From positions 21,014,650-21,078,649 of the forward strand of contig CM067069.1 in assembly GCA_033980235.1 (NCBI GenBank): DNA of 64,000 nucleotides. The letters run 5' to 3'. The position numbers and the translations under genes are program-made. Below the pieces are notes generated by a model. The model did not search any database, was not told where the DNA came from, and saw only the letters and a list, made by a program, of their open reading frames with translations. Positions 34,601 to 44,086 of the stretch are shown piece after piece (positions within the stretch are counted from its first letter, which is position 1; every line of letters begins with the position of its first letter). Origin of the DNA: Diadema setosum (Eukaryota; Echinodermata; Echinoidea; Diadematoida; Diadematidae).

Positions 34601-37600
34601 TTCACGGAAGGTTTTCCTTTGGGTGGAAGATACACTACATTACAGAAAAGATAGTGGTACATGTACAAGTATATATTCAACACAGCTTTTCAAAATTTTC
34701 CTTCCCCTTTGTGAGAAGCCACCTTGGAATGTTGTACAGCCTAACAACAAAAAATTATAAATTCTGTCAACCTTTACTGTGCTTTGTTCTCTGATTGGCA
34801 AAGATGAGTGGAAACTAAATTGTCAATGAATAGAGATTGCCTAATCGGGCTATCCCTATTGTGTCATCATGGACTTCCTATTGGACTGATCAGGGAGGTC
34901 CTCTCTGGACTGGTGCACTTTGCTACACATGAGTGGGCTTGCTACAATATTGTACAATGTACTCTCTACCACTACACAGAGGTCAATTTTAGATAGATTA
35001 CTGAATGCTGATGACAAAGCTTGGAAAGTTAGGCACATACCAGGGCATGTTAGGGTTCAAAACTGAAAGTAGAACTGTCGGTAACAGACAAGGCACTCAA
35101 CCACAGGTACACCTATAGTTATAATGAGTATATTGCCATCATGAAGAAAGTGCATTTTTGCATTGGTATCATTGATTAAATTCCTTTGCCCCATTGAAGT
35201 CGGCATGAAATGGGACCATCCACGGTATAGAGATCTCTGTGTATTCTTGATTATTTCAGTTGGTGTGTATGAGCCTTGATACATGAGGCCTTGATAATGT
35301 AAAGAATTTGGGAACATTGACCCTGTTCACACTGCCGGGCTCAGCCGCGCTTTTAATTCAAACCTTTCAATATTTTGTAGTAGTGGCGCTCTGCTTGTAA
35401 ACAAACACAATTTGGTATAGTCTGGTTTTCAGACCCTTTGCCAACTGGATTCCATGGCGACAAAGGAAAAATCCTTTGCAGGACAAAACCACCTTAAACT
35501 ATATTAGTTAGTTAGTTAGGTTAATATCGTGAATAGCGAAATAGTACGGGCAGAGTGTCTAGAAGCAAGACTAAAATTGGCCGCACATTTGGCCCAGTTT
35601 GCGTTTACACTAAGAAGAGGCCGAGACCATCTCCAGAGCGTGGCCAAATGCGCGGCCAATTTCGGCCCCGCATTTGGCCTTTTGCGCGTTTACACTGAAA
35701 TGAAGGCGGGCTTGGCCGCGGCCCGTAACCGGGGTCTACTTAATAATCATAATGTTGTGCCACGTGAGGACCTGCTCCTAAGCCTAAAGTCTCCAGTAGA
35801 CCACTATGTATAAGTCACAGACCCCGTTTACAGTGCGAGGCTCGGCCATGGCCGAGCCGCGGCCAAGCCCTCCTTCATTTCAGTGTAAACGCGCAAAAGG
35901 CCGAATGCGAAGGTGGTCTCGGCCGCGGCCGAGCCCGGCCTTTTCTCAGTGTAAATGCAAACTGGGCCAAATGCGCGGCCAATTTTACTCTGGCTTCCAG
36001 ACCCTCTGCCCGTACTATTTTGCTATTCACGATATTAACCCCCTCAGCATCGAAAACTAGTATAGTTTAAAATGGTTTTCTCCTGCAAAGGATTTTTCCT
36101 TGCCCGGAGTTGGCAAAGAGTCTGAAAACCAGGCTATACCAAATTGCGTTTGTTTACAAGCAGAGCGCCACTACGACAAAATAATGAAAGGTTTGAATTA
36201 AAAGCGCGGCCGAGCCCGGCAGTGTAAACGGACAAAATTGCGGGGCTCGGCCCCGAAATTGAGGCTGGGCTTGGCCCAGCCCCGCACTGTAAACGGGGTC
36301 ACAGACACATGAACCTAAAATTGCTCTATCTAAAGCCCCCCCCCCCCCATTTAAAAAAAAAACACAAAAAAAAGTTCAGATTTTTCTCCATGCATTCAGA
36401 CAATAAACAACTTCAGATGAGTTGGAATTTGCTGAGTAATATATCAGATAAGTTTCAGGGAAAAATCCAGTCTCTATTTTGTGATATAAGCAAGAATTTT
36501 ACCCCTTACATTGAACTACAAATTTTGTTTCATCAGACTGAACTGCTAAGCTTTAGCTTCACTTACTCTGATCATACTTTATTCACAATGAAGCAAATCT
36601 TAACAAGGTATGGATTTTCACTTTAGAGTCACTGTTCACTAATTATTCTTCCAAGCATAGTCACCACAAAATGTCATTTTAGCCTTCACTATAGCAGCTC
36701 TGTGTAAAACTTACACATTGGACCCACTATTAGTTTACAAGTATGTGTACGAATGTATGCCTTTCTCTCCCATCCCCACAAAGCCAGCTACTTTTAATTT
36801 CCATTGTTGGCATGGAAACCTTTTTTTTTTTTGTCCTCAATTACCATCTCAGATATCCCTTGGTTATTAACAACTAAATCTAATATGAGATAGGTATGGC
36901 AGTAACGTAGCAATATTAGCAGATGAAGTGCACAGGTTCTATTACGCTAGCGCGCACACACATACTCTTGCTTTACACTCACAAATTCACACACTCAACT
37001 CGCTCCATCAATCTATTGTGTTTGTCTTGTGATAAATTGGGAGGAAGGTCAACACATGAGTCACATCATTATTCAGACAGAGCACGAGAGTAATAAAGCA
37101 CTACATGACAAAGTGATGTTCCAATGACACAGTCCAAATTGTTCTTATCACACAGATGAAGAAACAGACAGATAGAGATGCTGTTTGTCTGCTACATGTA
37201 GATACATATTCTTCTTGCTTACCGTATATTGCACAAATCTGCCCATGCCTACTTTCAAAATACTCTTCATCTTCACCAACAACCACAAAATCTCCGTTCA
37301 TCGAACTCGCAAAAATTACAGGTATCTCAAATCAAGCATAGTTGGGGGGATCGTGCTTTTTCATACATGGGCCCAAAACTTTGGAATGGCCTGCCAAAAT
37401 CTCTTCAACAAGCATCTTCTATTGATGGCTTTAAAAAGAACCTGAAGACCTACCTTTTTAATTTAAATTGAAAATTGTTTACCTGTATGTACAATATGTG
37501 TTGTTTGTTTGTATATTTTTCTTAATTATGTCGAAAAGAAACTTTCACTCGCATCCTGTTTGTTTAGTAATTTTACATCTACATAGCTACTCACAATTAC

Positions 37601-37818
37601 AATGCTTGTGCCTCCATTTCCAGGGCTATCAAGGCACTTTGTCATTGTTTAGTGTGGTATTATAAACAAAATTGCTTAAAACACAAAAGGCTTGACTGAA
37701 AATTACAAGTTGAAATGCAATTGCAATATGATGGTGATGCATAATGATGATGATAATAATAACAATAATTACCATCACCATAACAATAATAATAATAATT
37801 GGCCTAATAATAATGATG

Positions 37819-37903
<85 letters not shown>

Positions 37904-39156
37904 TAATAGAAATAATAATTATAACAATAAAATTACTTGTTGAGCACAGAAAACATATCTCTTCTACTGTGCTGCAAGGACGGGACAGGCCAATTTTGCT
38001 ACAATGGGCAATTCCCATAGGCACTTGTCCGAGTATACTTGTCTGAGTATACTTGGGACCCGTCCTCAATGATATCTTGATGCGCTGACTGTACATATCT
38101 GGTTATTCAAATCAATGTACTAATGTCCTCAACAACAAAACATGAACAAAGAAGGATTCATTTAAATTGTGGTAAAGTGATCTTAGAATGTATCTCATCC
38201 AGTGAGGACAGCACAAAAACTTTGAAAATTCATAACTTTTGAATTGAAGTCCAATTTTCCTCAAACTTTCACTGATGTGTGATATTGCTGCCTTTATACT
38301 CAATCCACATTTATATTTGGGCTTCAGTCTCCTTTTAAGAAAATTGCCCATCTAGGGCAATCCCGGCGACCTGGTACTCACAAAGCAACAGGCCCTGGCC
38401 ACTTGACTATCAACCTGACTATCAATGTATTTCTTTCAGAAAGTAGGGGAATATTACCCTTAAAGGGGATGGCTAGTAACTGATCAGTGGGAATCAGTGG
38501 GAATGCTGGGGGATGACTGTTCAAATCCTTGTGGGATTCAATTAAGAGTACATTTATTGTTGTGTGAAAATTATTTGCTTCAGAATGGTCTCATATTCAA
38601 GTAATGTGCAGTTCAATGTTTCCAGGTTAGCATGCCTGTACAGTGTCAGGGCGATCGTTAACGGGCGGTTAACGATCACCTCTTCTGTTGCATTTGGAGA
38701 TTTGGGAAGAAGTTTTCAATGTTATTTTTCTTTCCATGTTCAAGCGGATCCTGCACGGGGGGAGGTCACCCCTGAAACTCTTATTCCTACTATCCGATTA
38801 CATGCCTTTGTATGCTGCCGAAACATGTTTTTTTTTTTTTTTTTTGGGGGGGGGGGGTTGGGGAGGGAAGCTATCACCCAAACAATCAGCACCTTCTTAA
38901 GTACCTGGTATGCAGATTGACCATGAAACATAGATGAAAATAACTCTTTCTTATGACCACTGAAAATATTATAAGGAAAATTTAATTTTTTTATATTAGG
39001 AAATTGCATTTTCTGGGGAGAACTATGGTATACTGTATGCCATCGATGATATCCTATAGATCTATACATTATCAATGGAAGCGAATGACCTAAAGATATG
39101 AAAGATGTAATTGATATTCATATCATTTGAATAATATTACATAGAGACGAAAGAGT

Positions 39157-39189
<33 letters not shown>

Positions 39190-40981
39190 GGATGGAGGGA
39201 GGAACGCTATATGAGTACATTTTAGTTAGGCCTGCATACTTTCATTAGTTAGCTCGAACTTTGAGGGGCAACAATTTCGAACAAAACAGGCATTTCTTCA
39301 ATTTTATATATCATACTTCAGTCGAAATGATATTTCTGTATGATAAAAAAAAGTCCTAAATACATCTGAAACCTTGTATGCCCCGTAAGAAGAAGAAAAT
39401 GAAAGGGAGGCAGAATTTACTCCATACGGCCACGTAATGGCCGCCGTTGGTCTCCACTGCGTACTACGCTCATTAACGTGTAAAATCGGGAGAGTGTTCC
39501 CTCTTAGCGCACTGCATGCACTTCTACGTGTGTATACTCTTTGGTTTTGGCTTACAAAGTTAAATGCAGGTATATGAAAGCAATGAATGGCTAGTGCATG
39601 TGCACAGGTTGCAAATCCTTCAAGCGGATACAGTAGTTGTCATACTACAGATTTCACTTGACCAAACCACGAAAACTCATGAATTTGGACAGGCACATTG
39701 TACTAGTGGAGGAACAAAATCTTACATCATATTGAGTTGCTAACAATTAAATTACATCTGTACGTATTCAAAATGAAAATAATTCAAATTTGACATGTCG
39801 ATACCACCATCTATATTCAGCTGTGTAGCTGTGGCAATAAAATACTGAAATTTTTGTCATGAATGTTGACAGATCATATGCTTACAGATAAGATTTTGAT
39901 ATTCGCTCACTACTGCCTGTAGGTGCATGAGTAAATTCTGCTGGACGTACACTACTAGAGCTACTACAGTAGTAAATTTACTGCACTGAATTGTCAGAGT
40001 TTGGTAGCTTCCACTGGCTGACGGTATCTTTTAACTGTGATGGTCAGCCCCTCACAAGACAGATATCTTCCATTCACTTACAAGTGTAGCTGTGCTGTGC
40101 GAACTGTGTAATCAATCTGTTCATAGGCAAGTTCAGCATTTTGAACATGAATGCTTTTACCTTTGCGAATGCATCTTGAGTAGGCAAGTGGGGATTGAAG
40201 TCCGAACTTTACCCAATAAAGCATGCAAAATGTAACCACAGCGCAGCAGCGACCCCAACACGTACCAAGTTACTAGTTACAGCGCCCCGCGCCTGGGTAG
40301 CAAAATGGCGAGTAAAGAATCATGAAATTGGTGAGCTTGACTTGTTCCATGAGTACATAAAGGTAGGCATGCCAATTTCGATTTCTGTGATCTATATATA
40401 TGTGCGGTATATAGACTAGCTCCAAAGTAGAACCACTAGAAATTCAAGTGCTAATGATGTTACTTTTTGCACTTCTGTCACTGAATACGACTGACACATT
40501 AAATGTTCAACAACTACCATGACTACGTACCATGATGAAAGACCCAAACACAAACTGACATGCATTAACTTCATTCATTCATTCATTCATTTGCATTTCA
40601 AAACATAACATTATACCCAAAAATCAAAATAATCGCCTTCACAATTTATATCTGCAGACTATTTTGATCTTATCATTAACTTAGTTTGAATGGACTTCAA
40701 ATCATGACATGTTTGATTGATCCCAAACAAATGGATTAAAAATGAATCGCTTGCGTTCTTACCAGTCGGTATCGTGTTGCAGGATTTGTCACCTTCTGGA
40801 AGCTACTCATATCTTGGGAGTGAGGAGAAAATATCCTGTTCTGGTAAAATCGAGGTGGGATATCAGCAGTCTTAACTATATCAATTACAGCTCGAGCGTA
40901 ATCAGTTTCGTCTGCAGACGATGACAGCTCGCCTTCTAAAAATGTCCCATCGCAGTCCTCCGGTACCCCAAACCTTGCCAT
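30992..40981 (-). CDS. FAM124-family protein (whole gene, 4 coding exons)
   Basis: Joining 40981-40793, 34254-34094, 32947-32826 and 31698-30992 on the minus strand gives 392 residues, with all junctions in phase (0, 2, 1) and GT...AG borders. The ATG context is GGAAATGG. The C-terminal half matches FAM124A/B: a hydrophobic MGVVLFF strand (220-226), PPW (244-246), LPMWGVR (272-278), a YSLSDKCEFTL strand and a closing DPEGNK segment (379-384), which corresponds to the DGNK of the vertebrate proteins. The fold is described as glyoxalase/VOC-like; no enzymatic role is established and the metal ligands of active glyoxalases are not obvious. No signal peptide is seen, so a cytosolic or nuclear protein is likely. 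The vertebrate proteins have a longer C-terminal tail. Here TAA follows SVRR, and a GTAAGA in the last codons could instead be a donor to an unseen exon. Confidence 0.85.
31699..32825 (-). other. FAM124 intron 3
   Basis: Intron of 1.1 kb. Directly next to the acceptor of exon 4 lies a tandem duplication of about 105 bp with period 115 (31711-31926). The rest is AT-rich, with nothing recognised. Confidence 0.8.
31711..31926. repeat. Tandem duplication of about 105 bp, period 115
   Basis: AGACAAAGAAGTGAAAAT through CTGGCTTTGC occurs at 31711-31810 and again at 31826-31926, separated by a poly-T run (31811-31824). About 90 percent identity by eye. It abuts the splice acceptor of the last FAM124 exon. 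Confidence 0.88.
32826..32947 (-). CDS. FAM124 gene, coding exon 3
   Basis: It encodes the end of codon 117, residues 118-157 and the first base of codon 158 (WDQQCLLLGFQ through KVMQLE). The acceptor is TATTTCAAG and the donor is GAAG|GTTTGT. It has less recognisable family similarity than the last exon; support comes from the exact phase match on both sides and an open frame. Confidence 0.68.
32948..34093 (-). other. FAM124 intron 2
   Basis: Intron of 1.1 kb. It contains the complete family 2 foldback element (33067-33441) and a poly-A run (33874-33890). Nothing else was recognised. Confidence 0.8.
33067..33441. mobile_element. Foldback MITE, family 2 (375 bp, TTAA-bounded)
   Basis: The whole element is an imperfect palindrome. 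The left arm begins TTAAAGGAATGGTATAGTTC, and the right arm read inverted begins TTAAAGGAATGGTATATTTC; both continue through AACTTTTTGCAAGAT and TTAGAAACCACTTA. TTAA lies at each end. A degraded relative is at 22210-22484. No coding capacity. Confidence 0.88.
34094..34254 (-). CDS. FAM124 gene, coding exon 2
   Basis: It encodes residues 64-116 plus two bases, LHREWGKR through GIECDFL. GVMALLTTDD fits the first beta strand of the FAM124 domain. The acceptor is ATGTCTAG; the donor GAG|GTACAG leaves phase 2, which matches exon 3 exactly. Confidence 0.8.
35318..36301. mobile_element. 984-bp palindromic (foldback) element
   Basis: Arms of about 430-480 bp surround a spacer of about 75 bp (35745-35818). 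The left end is TGACCCTGTTCACACTGCC; the right end read inverted is TGACCCCGTTTACAGTGCG. Shared inner words include GCGCTCTGCTTGTAAACAAA, TTTTCAGACCCTTTGCCAAC and AATATCGTGAATAGC, each inverted in the right arm. GC-rich stretches repeat GGCCGAG/GGCCGCGG and GTTTACACTG. A further GACCCCGTTTACAGTGCG end lies at 35819. Non-coding. Confidence 0.88.
37232..37471 (+). mobile_element. 3' fragment of a LINE reverse transcriptase (5'-truncated, pseudogene)
   Basis: The frame ending at 37471 reads FSYMGPKLWNGLP then SIDGFKKNLKTYLFNLN, the typical C-terminus of L2/CR1/RTE-type LINE ORF2 and the same motif as the end of the LINE at 63.0 kb (HWNNLP, FKKALKTHLF). There is no RT core, so this is a dead-on-arrival copy. 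Confidence 0.78.
37744..37930. repeat. (ATA)n microsatellite
   Basis: A long ATA/AAT trinucleotide tract, nearly pure from 37823 to 37910. It produces artificial poly-Asn and poly-Ile open frames on both strands. It lies 270-300 bp after the LINE fragment and could be its tail, though (ATA)n also arises alone. Confidence 0.95.
38200..38338. mobile_element. Foldback element, family 1, copy d (one arm)
   Basis: Only the right arm is present: AAAATTCATAACTTTTGAA, CAAACTTTCACTGATGTG and ACTCAATCCACATTTAT, ending CTCCTTTTAA. An interior-type fragment (TTTCAGAAAGTAGGGGAAT) lies about 100 bp further on (38434-38453), so the copy appears rearranged. Confidence 0.75.
40793..40981 (-). CDS. FAM124 gene, coding exon 1
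   Basis: It encodes residues 1-63, beginning MARFGVPEDCDG and ending SSFQK. The donor is AAG|GTGACA, phase 0. The frame stays open upstream to 41110, but the cysteine-rich extension looks like translated 5' UTR, and the internal ATG has G at -3 and +4. Confidence 0.8.
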
Positions 40982-41579
40982 TTCCAAGCTACAAGTAAAA
41001 CTTTTTCTTAGTGGTAAAATACTTCTAGAAAGAGAGAGTATTGGACGAATACGAACGGTCTTAAGAAAGCACGAAAGACCTAGACCAGGAAGACAACATC
41101 GGCAATACAAACGAAAATGACCTCCACAGTAATCTACACCTGAGATTGAGAGCCAAGCTAATCAGCTATTCATTCAATGATGACTGGGTTTTCGCATGGG
41201 GTTTCGCCACAGGGGCCGCATGCAAGGGAGCTGGTCGGGAAACAAAACAATTCGGCCTTCGCATTAGTCAGTCTAATATGAATCGAATCCTTCCTTAGAC
41301 AACTCGGATTGGCAGCGTTGCTTTTGGAGCGTGTCAAAAATTTCACCTATGATGACGGAATTATCAAGAGCCTGTGGCTACATGTATATCGCACTCTGAA
41401 AACGCTCATAAGTACAGATAATTCATTAAGACAATGGAGTCATGTTAGACCTGAGCTTGGCAATCTGTAACATTGGTAAATTCCTAGTGATATAACTTGA
41501 ATAGATAATTAAATGACGGATGGACGGACTTAATTGGCAAACAACAGAAGTGAGGAAATAGATATACAGATGTATGTAT

Positions 41580-41604
41580 CCAGGGAGGTGTCTCACCTCC
41601 CTGG
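41580..41604. repeat. Perfect hairpin CCAGGGAGGTG / CACCTCCCTGG
   Basis: An 11-base inverted repeat with a 3-base loop (TCT). The same CCAGGGAGGTG occurs singly at 43740-43750, about 95 bases before the COLGALT ATG. Function unknown. Confidence 0.85.
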
Positions 41605-43259
41605 TCCAACTTTCACTATTATTACCAGAAGCAGTTATGATAATGCTACTTTTACAAAATGCATACCGGTAATCACTTTGAATGTAGATCTTTTGCATCA
41701 TCTTTTGAATTTGATACTAGTACAAGCCAATTGTGGTGGAGCGTACTGCATGGTTGACTATACCAATCTCTAAGGAAAGAATAGGCCCCACAGATGAATC
41801 ATTGAATAACTCCTTTAATATTCACAGCTGAAGAAAATGCAAACTACATCCCTAACAAAATGAATGCTTTGTTCAATTTCATGTGATGGGAGAAGTCAGG
41901 TAGTGATGACTGGCGCATCGCATTATTTTTGTCTATCAGTATCATTATAATCATCATCATCGTCCTCATTATCATAATTGATATTCTCTCTCTCTCTGTT
42001 CTGCCATGGATGTCACTGCCCGTTAACGATCACTGATGCAGTAAGCCTCCTCCAGCTCCCTCTATCTTTGCACGAATGCAGCAATGTAGATGCTCTCTCG
42101 CCAGCTATCTCAGCCATTGTGGAAAGGAAAGTGAGAATATGCCAATCTACAAGTAATAATTGATATTGATAATTGAAATTCTACAATTAGTAGTTAATTG
42201 CAAAGAGATGATGTCCCCTTCATTATGGTCCTCTTATGGTCCTCGGGATATCAGAAATCATCCTTATCTAGTGTCAATGTATGGTGGGATATCCAGAGAG
42301 AGGCCTAAAGATTAAAATTTATAATTGTAGACACAACAAAATGATAACAATATTATACTACACTCCGACTAATAATAATGGTGACAATAACAAAAGCAAA
42401 GAATAAAAATAACGACATTATTGCCACCACTTGCATCACACAGTTTCCATTTGTGCAATTACTTATACATTTGTACATAAATTTCCCAAACTGTACAATA
42501 TTAAAAACAATTAGGTATAAAATTGTTATTTCAAAACGATTTTATAGCCGACTGTTTTTTTTTTTTTGACTAAACTGAGATACCCACTCCTCAGATACTA
42601 AGTAGAATTTCTATAAGGTTGAATAGTAGATTACAAACTTGGTACAAATGCACACAATGATATATCAGCATTCATGTACAGCTGTGTTAAATGCATAAAG
42701 TGTACAACAAGTACATAAACAGTACACAGTTCTTGTTTTTCGTGCAGAGCGCAGGGACGATAATGTACTGAGTATGGGCTGACTTGCTCTATAAGAGTAT
42801 CAGGCCTTTTTGTTTGGCCGAGTCATTGTCAAGCCGATTGAGTAAAGAGCCAGCGGAAGATTTACGTGGAGCGCTTCCCACACCTGTCCGTCAGTCCAAG
42901 TGCTTTCCATTTAGGGTGGATAAGCGAATCCATTATTATAATAGGGATGTTTATGATGTAGGGATCTGAGGATCATAAGAAGGTTGTAAAATTATACCCT
43001 TTAAAAGAAGCTATTGTAATTTATCAGATGGAAACTATCTGTCTGGTATTGTAAAAGTATATTCTTTTTATTTATTTGACATTCTAGTGCTGGTCATGCT
43101 GCCCAATTACCTTATGAAACATGTAAAACCCCGCCGTCTTGCAGTCCACGGTCCACAGTCGGTTCTGTGTCCACGGTGTTACCACAGGCAAGAGTTCTGT
43201 GGGTGTTACTTGTCAGCGGTTTACCCGCCCAAGAACGATAATTCTTGACACTTTAGCAC

Positions 43260-43298
43260 AGTGATCACATAGAGCATACAGCTCTATGAGTGATCACT
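43260..43298. repeat. Hairpin AGTGATCACATAGAGC / GCTCTATGAGTGATCACT
   Basis: Inverted repeat of 16-17 bases with a one-base bulge and a short ATACA loop, about 550 bases upstream of the COLGALT start codon. It could be an operator-like site or the remnant of a small foldback. No function can be assigned. Confidence 0.8.
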
Positions 43299-43844
43299 AC
43301 AAACACATGCAGGTTTGTAGTTTGTTTACGTTGCTTCTTATCTGAATGAATGAATGAAGGAAGGAGTGACTTTAGCATCATTGCAAGCAATTTACTCTAT
43401 GTACATTTGCATGCAAAGGTAATGAATGAAGCAGAAGGAGGTCAATATGATATGTGCGTTGAATTTTAGGAACGATGAGAAGAGCAGAATCTTAGATAGT
43501 GACACTGCCATTTTGGCTACAACTTGGGTACATATCGCGGATTGAAAAGCTCTTTCCCGCGCCATCAATGCTTTCACAGTGCAGTTTGTGATTGCACGGC
43601 AGCGGACGACATCTGACGGACAGGAAGTACGTTCTGCTGTATAGACTGTGAACTAGGCATGGTGCTGCGATCTTCCTGAGCCGGATGATTCGGCGTGGCA
43701 CTTCGTGGAACCTCCGTGCACAGTGAATATTGGGATTTACCAGGGAGGTGGATTACACACAACCAGACATAGTCTAACAGACTTCGTGTAACTGTACCTC
43801 CTTGTTGTTGGTCAGTCCACTATCAAGAAAGACATCAACATCAA

Positions 43845-44086
43845 ATGGCGAAGCCGTGGTTTTCAAGTCGTAAATTGCAGGGGTTTAGCTGCATTATTGC
43901 ATTTTGCTTTGTTCAAGCAGCCTTCGTTTGGACCGAAGACACAGCAGCACAACCAGAAGCTGACACTGCAAGAAAGAAACCGACGATTTTGATCCCGATA
44001 TTGGCTCGCAATAAGGCGCATTCATTACCTTACTTTTTCGGTTATCTGGAGACACTAAATTACCCCAAAGATCGCATTTCTTTATG
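43845..44086 (+). CDS. COLGALT exon 1
   Basis: It encodes residues 1-80 plus two bases of Trp81. The start MAKPWFSSRK is followed by a hydrophobic segment and then by the first beta strand of the transferase domain. The donor is ATG|GTAAGT. The ATG has G at +4 but C at -3; no better in-frame ATG precedes it. Confidence 0.9.

Larger units (their letters stand above)
34255..40792 (-). other. FAM124 intron 1
   Basis: Intron of 6.5 kb containing the 984-bp palindromic element (35318-36301), a LINE 3' fragment (37232-37471), an (ATA)n tract (37780-37930), a family 1 foldback fragment (about 38200-38338), poly-T/poly-G runs (38827-38857) and a (GA)n(G)n tract (39156-39190). A CGATCGTTAACGGGCGGTTA near-palindrome is at 38651-38670. 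No exon was recognised. Confidence 0.75.
40982..43844. other. Divergent intergenic region between FAM124 and COLGALT
   Basis: The 2.86 kb between the two start codons must hold both promoters. Seen here are a perfect hairpin (41580-41604), a near-perfect hairpin (43260-43298), a GA/CT-type tract (41985-41998) and a poly-T run (42555-42568). GC content rises toward 43500-43840, as expected for the 5' UTR and promoter of COLGALT. No TATA box was identified with confidence. Confidence 0.6.

Noticed and set aside
35529..36060. Open frames of 84-94 codons in the 35 kb palindrome
   Set aside because: They arise from GC-rich arms without stop codons and are mirrored by the inverted arm. No domain was seen.
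37629..38096. Poly-Asn and poly-Ile open frames
   Set aside because: Direct translation of the (ATA)n microsatellite in different frames.
40982..41110. 43-residue N-terminal extension of the FAM124 protein
   Set aside because: Cysteine- and basic-rich, not family-like. The ATG at 40981 has the better context, so this is taken as 5' UTR.
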